Positions 1 to 8,225 of a DNA stretch of 64,000 nt are shown here, piece after piece. Both the position numbers and the translations under genes were made by a program. The notes under the pieces are model-generated. The model was not told where the DNA came from. It did no database searches and worked only from the letters and a program-made list of their open reading frames with translations. Location of the stretch: assembly GCA_015057005.1 (NCBI GenBank), contig SVFF01000001.1:529734-593733 (forward strand), given 5' to 3'. The stretch's first letter is position 1. Every line of letters starts with the position of its first letter. The DNA is from Lachnospiraceae bacterium (lineage in GTDB: Bacteria > Bacillota > Clostridia > Lachnospirales > Lachnospiraceae).

Positions 1-49
1 TGCTGTGAGGCAATATTCTTTTAATTGCATTTTCTTCTATAGCAGGCAT
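1..49 (-). CDS. dnaB: Replicative DNA helicase DnaB, N-terminal fragment (cut by window edge)
   Basis: The minus strand reads MPAIEENAIKRILPHS from an ATG at 49 and runs off the window. This matches the conserved opening of Firmicutes DnaB, the replicative hexameric helicase. A GGAG ribosome binding site lies just upstream, in the 17-base gap after rplI. The order rplI-dnaB is the usual one in Clostridia and supports the call. Only 16 codons are visible, so no helicase motif can be checked. Confidence 0.8.
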   Translation of the reverse strand, partial: MPAIEENAIKRILPHS

Positions 50-66
50 TTGTTACTTCTCCTGAT

Positions 67-513
67 TTACGCTTCTAACACTTTCACGATCAGCTTGCCG
101 GTTACCTGGGGATGAAGCTTTACTGCCACCTCATGGGTGCCGAAGGTCTTCAAGCTGTCGGGAAGCTGGATTTTCTTCTTGTCGATTTCCAGATTGTGCT
201 GCTCCTTAAAAGCAGCTGCGATTTCTTTTGTAGAAACGGAACCGAAGGCTCTGCCGCCCTCTCCCGCTTTAATCTTCACTACGATCTGCTTGGTCTCCAG
301 TTCTGCAGCCATTGCTTTTGCTGCATCCAGAAGCTCCTTGGCTTTCTTGTCCTCATTGGCCTTCTGAAGCTTTAAGTTGTTCATATTCTGGGGGGTAGCC
401 TCCACACCGATCTTCTTGGGCAGAATAAAGTTTCTGGCATAGCCCTCGCTGGCCTCGATAATATCACCCTTTTTACCTAATTTCTTCTCGTCCTGTAATA
501 AAATAATTTTCAT
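67..513 (-). CDS. rplI: 50S ribosomal protein L9
   Basis: A 148-residue protein of the normal L9 length. The N-terminal RNA-binding domain shows the family pattern (MKIILLQDEKKLGKKG, then EGYARNFILPKKI), followed by the long charged connecting helix and a C-terminal domain with the GSVSTKEIAAAF motif. L9 binds 23S rRNA and protrudes from the L1 side of the large subunit. It is transcribed after gdpP and before dnaB, the standard Firmicutes arrangement. Confidence 0.97.
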   Translation of the reverse strand: MKIILLQDEKKLGKKGDIIEASEGYARNFILPKKIGVEATPQNMNNLKLQKANEDKKAKELLDAAKAMAAELETKQIVVKIKAGEGGRAFGSVSTKEIAAAFKEQHNLEIDKKKIQLPDSLKTFGTHEVAVKLHPQVTGKLIVKVLEA

Positions 514-613
514 AATATGTCAATTCCTTTCTGTAATAATATCCCTGTCATATTCCGCGCATCCATCCGCACTATCACATTGTCTGCACGGTCGCTGTGC
601 ATAACCTTCACCG

Positions 614-2665
614 CTAAATTTCTCTATTAGCCAACATAGTATCCAACGTACTCTTCAAAATGCCGATAGCCTCCAGCAAGCCCACATTTTCCATCTGGCA
701 GGCTGCTATGTTCAGGTGACCGCCGCCGCCCATGCGTTCCATAATGATCTGTACATTGACTTCATCAATGGAACGGGCACTGACATAAATCTTGCCCTGA
801 TAATCAGTAAGTACAAAGCTGGCCTTGATACCCTTGATATTCAGCAGCTCATTGGCAGCCTGGGCACCGATAATAGTGGGGCTGGGCAGATCATCTGCCG
901 TACAAATAGAAATGGCAAAATACTGCTTGTAAATCTCCGCCTGGCTGACTGCATCAGCCTTGGCCTTATATTCCATGGCATCCTCGCGGAACAGCTTGCG
1001 CACGCGGGTCACATCGGCACCATTTCTGCGCAGGAATGCAGCCGCCTCAAAGGTACGGACACCGGTCTTGGTCATAAAGTTGTTGGTATCGATCACGATA
1101 CCCGCATACATACAGTCTGCTTCTTCTGTACGGATCTTGATATTGTCATAAGTGTACTGCAGGATCTCGGAAACCATTTCACAGGAGGAGGACGCATAGG
1201 GCTCCACATAGGACAGTGTGGCATTCTCAATGGTCTCAGTACCCTGTCTGTGATGATCCAGCACCACTACAGATTTGCAATATCTCAAAAGCTCGGGACA
1301 CTCAGTGATAGAGGGCTTATTCACATCCACAACTACAAGAACGGTATTGCTTCCGGCCAATTCGATGGCCTGCTGATTGTTGATGATCATATCCTCTTCG
1401 TATTCCGGATTGTTCTTAAAGAGATCTACCAGGGGCTGCACAGATGTAGTGGCATCATTCAACACAATATGGACTCTGCGCTCCAATGTCTGGGCAATAC
1501 GGTAGATACCCACTGCCGCACCAAAGCTGTCCACGTCAGCCATACGGTGACCCATTACCAGCACCCGATCCTTACCGGTAATGATCTCTCGCAGCGCATG
1601 GGCCTTTACACGGGCCTTTACGCGGGTATTCTTCTCCACCTGCTGGCTCTTGCCGCCATAATAAGTAATGCTTCCGGGGGTTTTCACCACAGCCTGATCG
1701 CCGCCTCGTCCCAGCGCCAGATCAATGGCATTGTGAGCAAACTCGTAATTCTGGGCATAACTGAGTCCGTCCAGGCCGATGCCGATACTGATGGTCACCG
1801 CCATCTCATTTCCTATATTAACAGTTTTCACTTCCTCAAGCAGGTCGAATCTTGTGGCCTGCAGCTGGGCAATTGTCTTTTTGCGCAGGATTACCAGATA
1901 TTTATCCTTCTCCAGCTTCTTGCTGATACCATCCAGGGCAGAAATATATTTGTTGACCTTTCTGTCGATCAGCGCAATCAGCAGGGAACGGCGCACTTCT
2001 TCCACACTGGCCAGGGCTTCTTCGTAGTTATCCAAATAGATCAAGCCCACGGACAGGCTCTGGTCATCCACCTCCTGCAGGGCGATGCGGAGGGCAGTCT
2101 CATCAAACAGGTACATAGCGATCAAATACCCGTCATACCCCTGGGCATCGATCATATCACTGTTCTCAGCCATTTCCTTCAGGGAAATACGGTGGAATTT
2201 GGCCACATACTGCTTTTGCTCATAGGCAAGCTCATACTGTGCCTCGTCCATACCTGCATCATTGGGAAGCTTGTCCCTGGTGATCGTGGTGAACAGAGAG
2301 GTAATGGATTTGCTGTAGCCCTTGGGCTGATGAATCACATTTTCAAAAGCCACGTTGGTCCAGATCACCTTACCATTCTCATCCAGCAGCGCATAGGGAA
2401 TATCCAGATCCCGCAAAAGCTTGCGCTGGATCTGTCCATACTCCGTGGCAAAACTGATCAGCTCATTCATGATAATGGGCTTATTGTAAAAATAAAGCAT
2501 CAGCGTGATCACGAAATAAAAAATCGTAAATGCCAATGTAAGCAGACCTGCGCGAAAATCCAGCATAAATAATGCCATATCAACGGCACACAGTAAAATA
2601 CCCAGATATATGGCAAAATTCAGATAGGTCTTGATCCTTCCTTTTAATCGAATCCGGTTCTTCAT
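614..2665 (-). CDS. gdpP: Cyclic-di-AMP phosphodiesterase GdpP (DHH/DHHA1 domain)
   Basis: 683 residues from the ATG at 2665, which has AAGG upstream; an earlier in-frame start at 2695 is less likely. In order: two transmembrane helices (about residues 15-60), a PAS-like domain, a degenerate GGDEF domain, then the catalytic DHH domain (GHRMADVDSFGAA near the start, VVVLDHHRQ in the middle) and a DHHA1 domain with the terminal GGGGH motif. The family hydrolyses c-di-AMP to pApA and affects wall stress and beta-lactam tolerance. The gene heads the gdpP-rplI-dnaB group, now separated from rpsF-ssb-rpsR by the mobile element. Confidence 0.95.
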   Translation of the reverse strand: MKNRIRLKGRIKTYLNFAIYLGILLCAVDMALFMLDFRAGLLTLAFTIFYFVITLMLYFYNKPIIMNELISFATEYGQIQRKLLRDLDIPYALLDENGKVIWTNVAFENVIHQPKGYSKSITSLFTTITRDKLPNDAGMDEAQYELAYEQKQYVAKFHRISLKEMAENSDMIDAQGYDGYLIAMYLFDETALRIALQEVDDQSLSVGLIYLDNYEEALASVEEVRRSLLIALIDRKVNKYISALDGISKKLEKDKYLVILRKKTIAQLQATRFDLLEEVKTVNIGNEMAVTISIGIGLDGLSYAQNYEFAHNAIDLALGRGGDQAVVKTPGSITYYGGKSQQVEKNTRVKARVKAHALREIITGKDRVLVMGHRMADVDSFGAAVGIYRIAQTLERRVHIVLNDATTSVQPLVDLFKNNPEYEEDMIINNQQAIELAGSNTVLVVVDVNKPSITECPELLRYCKSVVVLDHHRQGTETIENATLSYVEPYASSSCEMVSEILQYTYDNIKIRTEEADCMYAGIVIDTNNFMTKTGVRTFEAAAFLRRNGADVTRVRKLFREDAMEYKAKADAVSQAEIYKQYFAISICTADDLPSPTIIGAQAANELLNIKGIKASFVLTDYQGKIYVSARSIDEVNVQIIMERMGGGGHLNIAACQMENVGLLEAIGILKSTLDTMLANREI

Positions 2666-2712
2666 ATCGAAATACCTTCCACTTCCTTGATACAAACACT
2701 AACTTAACTTAT

Positions 2713-2721
2713 AGTATACCA
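2713..2721 (-). promoter_or_regulatory. Extended -10 promoter element upstream of gdpP
   Basis: On the minus strand the sequence TGGTATACT forms an extended -10 (TG-n-TATACT) about 48 bases upstream of the chosen gdpP ATG. No strong -35 is visible at the usual spacing. It lies between the old rpsR terminator and gdpP, so gdpP-rplI-dnaB can probably be transcribed independently of the inserted element. Confidence 0.4.
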
Positions 2722-2768
2722 AAGATTGCCTCAAGATGCCACAACATATTTTGCAGATAATGAAAAAA

Positions 2769-2794
2769 GGCCAACCATCTTTTGATGATTGGCC
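2769..2794 (-). terminator. Original host rpsR terminator, now downstream of integrase
   Basis: On the minus strand GGCCAATCATC and GATGGTTGGCC form a stem with an AAAA loop, followed by TTTTTTC. Its position directly after the left copy of the rpsR end indicates that it terminated rpsR before insertion. It now lies downstream of the integrase gene and shields gdpP from it. Confidence 0.85.
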
Positions 2795-2804
2795 TTAAAG
2801 TTTT

Positions 2805-2833
2805 AAATTAATCCTGAACGTAAGGCATCAGTG
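2805..2833. repeat. Left attachment site, copy of the rpsR 3' end
   Basis: These 29 bases repeat 47987-48015 in the same orientation with one mismatch (A at 2817, T at 47999). In the rpsR frame the mismatch is a silent GTT/GTA valine change in the last codons (Val-Gln-Asp-stop). It marks the left boundary of the element, about 57 bases outside the integrase stop codon. Confidence 0.92.
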
Positions 2834-2879
2834 TAATAAATCCTGAAAATCCAGCATTTATCAACACAAAGCAGGTGTC

Positions 2880-2899
2880 TACACCATTTTTACACCACT
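2880..2899 (+). repeat. Candidate integrase arm-type sites, left end (two copies)
   Basis: TACACCATT at 2880-2888 and TACACCACT at 2891-2899 are spaced 11 bases apart and overlap the 3' end of the integrase gene. The same 9-mer occurs four times near the right end in the same orientation. Tn916/lambda-type integrases use arm repeats inside both ends; the assignment is inferred from position and repetition. Confidence 0.55.
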
Positions 2900-4092
2900 C
2901 CCAAAAGCGAGACGTTCTTCAAATCTTCATAATCAATTTTAGGTTTATTGTGGTCGTAATAGGCTGTCATTTCTTCATTGCTATGGCCTACATATGCTTT
3001 TATTACTTCATAAGGGATTCCTTTGTCTTTACATCTTGTGACGAAGGAATGGCGAAAACAGTGTGGGGAGAAGCTCTCTAAAACTTTTGGCTCTCTATTT
3101 TCTATTCTAGCAAGCTCTTCTTCCTGTAAATTAACCTTCATAACCACCGTTTTAATTGTCCTATTTACGTCTCCATAACGAACAGGAGCACCCTGCTGCG
3201 TCGTAAAAACCATATCTTCAAACGGTGATTCTTGCCTCCAAGCCAGTGCATTCAGCATTCTATTTCTCAATTGCTTTTTTCTCACCCTCTTGAATATCTC
3301 CTCCGCTTCCGGTAACAACGGTATTACTCTATCACTCGACTCTGTTTTAGGTGTCGTAAAAAAGAAGTGCGCTTTATCTTCTTCATTCAATTTTGAATAA
3401 TGTAAGGTACGCTGAATATGGATTGTTTTTTCATCAAAATTTATGTCCCCCCACTTGAGCGCGAGTACCTCCCCCACCCTAGCGCCGAGCGTTAAACAAG
3501 CGCAAAATATGTCAAAGTGATAAAACTCTTTCGCTATTTCCATGAACATCTCTTGCTCTTCTTCCGTTAAATATCGACGCTCATAGTTATCTTTTTTCGG
3601 AAGAACAACTGCATCACATGGATTAATAAGCATATATCCATTACCAATCGCCTTTTTGAACATATCATTCAGTAATGATTTCAACAACTTAATTGTTCCA
3701 TATGTATTTCCTTTATCAGTCATCAAATTGATTAAACGCTGAACATGGACAGAACGTACGTCCTGTAGTTTCATCATCCCCAAATCGTCTTTTCGGCATG
3801 GCGTGTACGTTTGCTGAATACGATACAGCGTGGTTTCTTTAACTTTGCCTTCCTTGTAAAGTTTCATATACTCCTCAAACCATGCATTAACGGTTAAGTT
3901 TATCCCTGTACTAAGCGCATTATTTTCACTTTCATACTTTGCTTTCTCCAATTTTCTTCGCAAAGCTTTTACCTCTTTTCCATATATTGTTTGACGTTTT
4001 CCGTAACGATCCACGTATCGCGCCATATATGTTCCATCTTCCCGCTGGGTTATTCCTTTCCCCAGATCTTTCCCTTGTAAATCTTTTCCCAT
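2890..4092 (-). CDS. int: Tyrosine recombinase (element integrase)
   Basis: 400 residues, Tn916-Int-like in length and layout. The N-terminal arm-binding region (about 1-60) is followed by a SAM-like core-binding domain (about 65-160) and the catalytic domain. Catalytic residues visible: Arg in LGARVGEVL (about 205), Lys in TTPKTESSDR (about 249), HCFR (about 344-347), His in YVGHS (about 370) and the nucleophile Tyr in TAYYDH (about 379). It should integrate and excise the element at the rpsR end. The ATG at 4092 follows AAAGGATG. The gene ends 57 bases from the left attachment repeat and is preceded by a small excisionase-like gene. Confidence 0.95.
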   Translation of the reverse strand: MGKDLQGKDLGKGITQREDGTYMARYVDRYGKRQTIYGKEVKALRRKLEKAKYESENNALSTGINLTVNAWFEEYMKLYKEGKVKETTLYRIQQTYTPCRKDDLGMMKLQDVRSVHVQRLINLMTDKGNTYGTIKLLKSLLNDMFKKAIGNGYMLINPCDAVVLPKKDNYERRYLTEEEQEMFMEIAKEFYHFDIFCACLTLGARVGEVLALKWGDINFDEKTIHIQRTLHYSKLNEEDKAHFFFTTPKTESSDRVIPLLPEAEEIFKRVRKKQLRNRMLNALAWRQESPFEDMVFTTQQGAPVRYGDVNRTIKTVVMKVNLQEEELARIENREPKVLESFSPHCFRHSFVTRCKDKGIPYEVIKAYVGHSNEEMTAYYDHNKPKIDYEDLKNVSLLGVV

Positions 4093-4164
4093 AATAACAC
4101 ATCCTTTCTATATAAAAATGCAGGGGATGCACGCATTCATCCTGCGTGAATCCCCCGTTTTACT

Positions 4165-4359
4165 TTATATTCCTGATATACTATCCAAATATTGATCTAA
4201 CTTTTTGCGATTCGCGTATAAGCGATTCCCTTTTCGCACAACGTATGGGCACTGCGGATGATTTAACTCATTGCGAACGGTATTTTCGCCCCATCCGGTA
4301 TACAGCATCACTTCATCCACCCTAAGTAATGCTTTCTCACATAACTTGATTGTAGTCAT
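4165..4359 (-). CDS. Excisionase-like winged-helix protein
   Basis: 64 residues from the ATG at 4359, with GGAGG eight bases upstream. It is a MerR/excisionase-type helix-turn-helix: LRVDEVMLYTGWGENTVRNE, then VVRKGNRLYANRKKLDQYL, the usual wing plus short terminal helix. Its place directly upstream of int and its size match Xis proteins, which bend attachment DNA and favour excision. It could also regulate int. The function is inferred from family and location. Confidence 0.75.
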   Translation of the reverse strand: MTTIKLCEKALLRVDEVMLYTGWGENTVRNELNHPQCPYVVRKGNRLYANRKKLDQYLDSISGI

Positions 4360-4419
4360 CAACCTTTCCTCCTTAAAATTTACAGTTCAATTACATTCTT
4401 CTCAATTGCCACACTATTA

Positions 4420-5478
4420 TCATGAACTTGAAATACCTAGTGGCATCTTCACATGATATCTTTCTATATCCATTGGTCTATTACGGATAATTATAGGCTT
4501 GTCTATTACTTGTCCACCAACCTGAACCCGACCAACTACGATAGCTTGCCCGCGACGTAGGTTTTTCAGCATTAATATATATTTTTCAATATGCTGTGGA
4601 TCTATTAATGATGCTGCTTTCTTAATCTCAGAGTCTGTCGGCCTAAAATATATTTTTGTTGCAGCCTGTTCAATTGAACTACGTATATCACCAGAAAAAA
4701 GATTCAGAGACTGCGTGGCCAAAACCATGTTGATGCCAAACCGCCTCGCCTCACGTAACATTTCCCCCAATACTGCATTTTTGTTAAGGACTAATCTCTG
4801 AAACTCATCAATCACAATTGTCAGATTGCAATTGTTACACCTGTTCTTTCTCGCTTGACTCCAAAGCGTACGTAATATAATTTCTACAAAACTATTTTGC
4901 ATTTTTTCAGGCAGAATAGACAAATCAATTACATTGCACACTCCAGATATAAATTTTTTAGGTGATTCCCGAAAAACACCAGCCTCTAATATTGGCCACA
5001 ACTTATTATAGGCTCCAAGTGCATAACTAGTTTCTTGAATATGCAATCCATCTGCAATCGCTTCAAAATCACTACGGTAATTTTTCCGATATTCGGTCGC
5101 GTATTCAACAGCTTCTCTCAAAGCCCCAATTTGACGGATTCCTAAGTTCTGTGCGCCCACAAGCATTTCCACCACCTGTGAAACATACGCAATGAATTCT
5201 ACCCGATCCATCTTATGGGCATCCTCTTCCAGAATATGTATAGCCAATCCATCCTCCTTTGCATCAATTCTATTAATCGGGAATAACGGCTCCCCACCAA
5301 ATGTACCATCGAAATCAAAAAAGATAACCGTCTGATCATGCGCTACTTGGTCAGCAATAGAACCGAGAAGTTCACATGATTTGCCCATACCGCTCATACC
5401 TGTGACAACCACATGCCCGTTGGCAACGTTCTGTGCCGTCCTCACTTCTTCACCTCTAGATGAATATCCCAGTAACAT
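4420..5478 (-). CDS. HerA/VirB4-like DNA-translocase ATPase
   Basis: 352 residues from the ATG at 5478, chosen because AAGGAGG sits nine bases upstream. Walker A is GMSGMGKS near residues 30-37. Walker B is TIVIDEFQRL, followed by a MVLATQSL sensor-type strand. This is the HerA/VirB4/TraG (DUF87-like) layout of hexameric DNA or protein pumps. It is short, with no membrane segment, so it is not a full VirD4 coupling protein. It overlaps the preceding gene by 23 bases and is the last of three translationally coupled genes. Possible roles are DNA translocation during mobilization, partition, or a defence ATPase; the sequence does not decide between them. Confidence 0.75.
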   Translation of the reverse strand: MLLGYSSRGEEVRTAQNVANGHVVVTGMSGMGKSCELLGSIADQVAHDQTVIFFDFDGTFGGEPLFPINRIDAKEDGLAIHILEEDAHKMDRVEFIAYVSQVVEMLVGAQNLGIRQIGALREAVEYATEYRKNYRSDFEAIADGLHIQETSYALGAYNKLWPILEAGVFRESPKKFISGVCNVIDLSILPEKMQNSFVEIILRTLWSQARKNRCNNCNLTIVIDEFQRLVLNKNAVLGEMLREARRFGINMVLATQSLNLFSGDIRSSIEQAATKIYFRPTDSEIKKAASLIDPQHIEKYILMLKNLRRGQAIVVGRVQVGGQVIDKPIIIRNRPMDIERYHVKMPLGISSS

Positions 5479-6550
5479 TGTTTTTATCCTCCTTTTCATT
5501 CAGTAACTTTACATAATCCTCAAAATCCAGACCCTCCGCCGTTGTAAAAGCTGATTTCTTCAATCTCAGAAATCGAGGTCGGCACTCTTTACCATCCGCT
5601 GAATATAACAATTTTTTTGTGGTAAAATTTCGTTTTTCTATATTTTGACATAGCAAGGTTCCCTCTTCAAAAAGCTCAACCTTCAATTGCCGTAAGGATA
5701 CAGAGGTAAGTAGTGGTACGCATACTTCCCGCATCATATCTTCCTTAAGATATATGAATTCATCAGAGATCAGTATATATTTACCGTTAGTTATCTCTTC
5801 TCGATTTAACATGTATAAATCACCTTCGTAGAAAATGTTTACATAATCACATTCCGCAATATAATTATATAGTAGTAAACGAACTGCCTCTGTAACATGG
5901 TATCTACCAGTCATCCGCTGACTGTTTTCAAGCATTTTTATCACATCTGTTACAAACCGATCCATCCACGTTTCTACCTCATCCTCTTGCTCGCCCTCAG
6001 CACGCAAGTATACTTTGTACACTTCACCGACGGCAATACAAGAAATCAGGCTTTCTTCCATTTGATCAACAACTGTATCTAAGTACCGTGAAGTCTTCAC
6101 AAAACGAATGGTGTTTACCACCAAAGCAACATTCTGTTTTATCCAAGAAAAGAGCGTGGCCGCCTCAGTTATGGGTTCACTTGCTTCTTTACTACCTATA
6201 TTTATCACAAAAGCAGTATCTTCTAGATATTCCGGAACCAAGCCATCAATCAAAAGGATCGGGCAAAATGCCTTCTCCCCTAAGAAATTTAGAATTTCTG
6301 CCTCAGAGTCCATTTTATTCCAGATGTGAATTCCACCCTGATAATTACAAACGCACGGAATTTTTTTTAAATTTACAATCTCGATAAATCTGTCTGTCAT
6401 GATCATTTTTTTAAGATGTCCTTTAGCTTCAACCATTGATCCACAAACCAAGACAATTCCAAAATTTACGGCATCAGTCTCCACATCAAGGACGAACCTT
6501 AAATACGGGTACAGATTTATAAACTTTTTTTCTGCATCAGATAATCCCAT
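5456..6550 (-). CDS. Unknown 364-residue protein coupled to the HerA-like ATPase
   Basis: I do not recognise this family. The protein has no signal peptide or clear membrane helix and is rich in alternating hydrophobic strands and charged helices, which suggests a soluble partner. The ATG at 6550 has GGAGG ten bases upstream. It overlaps the upstream gene by 34 bases and the downstream ATPase gene by 23, so the three products are probably made in fixed ratio and may form a complex. No catalytic motif can be pointed to. Confidence 0.7.
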   Translation of the reverse strand: MGLSDAEKKFINLYPYLRFVLDVETDAVNFGIVLVCGSMVEAKGHLKKMIMTDRFIEIVNLKKIPCVCNYQGGIHIWNKMDSEAEILNFLGEKAFCPILLIDGLVPEYLEDTAFVINIGSKEASEPITEAATLFSWIKQNVALVVNTIRFVKTSRYLDTVVDQMEESLISCIAVGEVYKVYLRAEGEQEDEVETWMDRFVTDVIKMLENSQRMTGRYHVTEAVRLLLYNYIAECDYVNIFYEGDLYMLNREEITNGKYILISDEFIYLKEDMMREVCVPLLTSVSLRQLKVELFEEGTLLCQNIEKRNFTTKKLLYSADGKECRPRFLRLKKSAFTTAEGLDFEDYVKLLNEKEDKNNVTGIFI

Positions 6551-7185
6551 GTTTTATCTTCCTCCTCTTCAAATTTAATCTGACTCCTCTCGTCAATATA
6601 CCATCCTTTTCGTGGAACCACAGGAATTGGTTCATCGACCGTCGCTAACAGCATATTCCATAGCTGTGCCGTATAGCGCATGCGTTGTTCTTTTCTATCG
6701 CATAAGAAATCAGCTCCTACAGAATTTAACCGTTCCAAGAAATAGGACTCATTTCCCGCATTGCTTCCTTCCACGATAACCTTGCGTATCCTTCCACTAA
6801 CACGCAAAGTTAAGATGTAGGCAATTTCCTTTGTCTCACAATTTTTTATGCACGAAATCGTAGGATTACAGAAATTAGCAACATAACGTGGCGCATATTT
6901 TCTTCGCGTATTAATCGTCTGAACATACACTTCACCACCTTCATCAAGACTAACCATTTCCACTTCAGCCTTTCTACGTTCACGCTCCGCTTCGCTCCAA
7001 TCTGCACGCTGCTCCCGAAGCACTAATTCATTTTGTATTTTTTTTGCGGCAATAATATTCTCTGAAAAGCACTGCATTTCCAGTTCCATTTGCCAATTTG
7101 GGTAGGAATGCATTGGTTTCTCCGGATAGTCTACTTCTATCTGCGATACCATCTCATTCCAGCGTTCTCGCGGTATTTCCATCAT
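6517..7185 (-). CDS. Unknown 222-residue protein, first gene of the ATPase operon
   Basis: Starts at an ATGATG pair behind GAGAGGAGG. The N-terminal third is a charged helix (ELVLREQRADWSEAERERRK) and the middle looks beta-rich (ISCIKNCETKEIAYILTLRV). The C-terminal part has PVVPRKGWYIDE, a tryptophan motif that recalls DUF927/primase-associated proteins, but that resemblance is too weak for a call. It is the first gene of the overlapping three-gene operon ending in the HerA-like ATPase. Confidence 0.65.
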   Translation of the reverse strand: MMEIPRERWNEMVSQIEVDYPEKPMHSYPNWQMELEMQCFSENIIAAKKIQNELVLREQRADWSEAERERRKAEVEMVSLDEGGEVYVQTINTRRKYAPRYVANFCNPTISCIKNCETKEIAYILTLRVSGRIRKVIVEGSNAGNESYFLERLNSVGADFLCDRKEQRMRYTAQLWNMLLATVDEPIPVVPRKGWYIDERSQIKFEEEEDKTWDYLMQKKSL

Positions 7186-7284
7186 ATTTCCTCCTCTCAA
7201 CTCAGCCCAACTTCACGAAATATTTTAAGGATTCTTCATTAAAAACATCCCGTTTATCAGGCTCATTTACAATTTTTTATTTAT

Positions 7285-7479
7285 TTAAGGGGTAAACTTG
7301 GGCTCTATTAATTTGTCAAGGTGCTGAATCACTTCTATCACATTTTTCTGGCTAGATTGACATATCGACTTGACACATTTACTCTTCAAGTGATTCATTT
7401 TATTGTAATATCTGTGATGTAACCTCACTATACCCCCCTTCCGTCGGCGCGTCAAATTTGTATTTTTAACGCGCGTCAT
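7285..7479 (-). CDS. Small basic hypothetical protein
   Basis: 64 residues from an ATG at 7479 preceded by AAGGGGTGAA. The N-terminal half is strongly basic (MTRVKNTNLTRRRKGG) and the C-terminal half is a probable amphipathic helix (KNVIEVIQHLDKLIEP). It lies in the intergenic region between the ATPase operon and the divergent XRE gene. Its start codon falls inside one of the GCGCGTCA repeats. It could be a small DNA-binding protein or a chance frame. Confidence 0.4.
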   Translation of the reverse strand: MTRVKNTNLTRRRKGGIVRLHHRYYNKMNHLKSKCVKSICQSSQKNVIEVIQHLDKLIEPKFTP

Positions 7480-7600
7480 TTCACCCCTTGCTTTTTTGGC
7501 TTGATTTTGTATAATATTAACAATAGAAAATAGCATGTTTTACCCAGCACACACGCAAATATTCCTATATTTGTAAATACCGCGAAATTTGCGACGTCGC
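7447..7600. promoter_or_regulatory. Cluster of CG-rich operator-like repeats upstream of the XRE gene
   Basis: Within AT-rich DNA there are two direct copies of GCGCGTCA (7447-7454 and 7471-7478), a perfect 10-base palindrome GCGACGTCGC (7591-7600) and nearby ACGTCATTAACGCGC. Such islands between divergent genes are typical of regulator operators or replication/partition iterons. The XRE regulator starting at 7629 is the most likely ligand; this is inference. Confidence 0.4.
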
Positions 7601-7628
7601 ACGTCATTAACGCGCAACAGGAGACCGC

Positions 7629-8192
7629 ATGAAAAAACAAAATCACTATACAGCAGAAGAAATCAAGAACATTGGAGAACGAGTTAAATTCATCAGAAAA
7701 TTAAAAAATTACAGTCAAAACCAACTTGCAACCAAAATAGAACAACACAAAGATGTAATACAGCGCATTGAGAGTGGGAATCTCAAATCTGTTAATATGC
7801 AAGTGATAGAAAGTATTGCAAGAGTATTAGATTGCAATTACGATTATCTTCTCCTCTTATCCAACGATTCCAGAAATCCCCATACTCCTTATGTATATCA
7901 GCAGCTACCCGAATTTGCAAAAAAATCGGAAGGCTTTTTGTTCCAACACCCCCAACTGGATCATGACATGGAATATATTGCCCAATATATGCATCCCTCA
8001 TATCAAAATAAAATAATTGAACTAATCCATACGCTCGTGCTCTTCCATATGGCTTCGGTACACTATCCTAATACCTCTCCCAATGAAGCCTCTGCAATAG
8101 ATGCTCAAACCTTAGACAAGTTAAGAAAAGCTGACTTTTTCAAACATATGGAACATTGGAAACAAGATATGGAAAAAAAGAAAGGAGGCTAG
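7629..8192 (+). CDS. XRE-family transcriptional regulator
   Basis: 187 residues with an N-terminal Cro/C1 helix-turn-helix (about residues 15-70: IGERVKFIRKLKNYSQNQLA, later VIQRIESGN and IARVLDCNYDYLL). The C-terminal part, about 110 residues, is helical and probably mediates dimerization or sensing. A GGAG site precedes the ATG. It is the only rightward gene in this part of the element and is divergent from the ATPase/xis/int genes, the usual position for the regulator of excision and transfer. The palindrome just upstream suggests autoregulation. Confidence 0.85.
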   Translation: MKKQNHYTAEEIKNIGERVKFIRKLKNYSQNQLATKIEQHKDVIQRIESGNLKSVNMQVIESIARVLDCNYDYLLLLSNDSRNPHTPYVYQQLPEFAKKSEGFLFQHPQLDHDMEYIAQYMHPSYQNKIIELIHTLVLFHMASVHYPNTSPNEASAIDAQTLDKLRKADFFKHMEHWKQDMEKKKGG

Positions 8193-8214
8193 TGAACCTC
8201 TTCTAGCCTCCTTT
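8181..8214. terminator. Bidirectional terminator between convergent genes
   Basis: AAAGGAGGCTAG and CTAGCCTCCTTT form a perfect 12-base stem with a 10-base loop. The TAG stop codon of the XRE gene lies in the stem. It separates the rightward XRE gene from the leftward recombinase gene. Confidence 0.8.
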
Positions 8215-8225
8215 AGACTCCATCC

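Noticed and set aside
716..2572. Long plus-strand open frame of about 618 codons
   Set aside because: It is antisense to gdpP, lacks a start site, and its sequence has no protein-like domains; gdpP on the other strand is certain.
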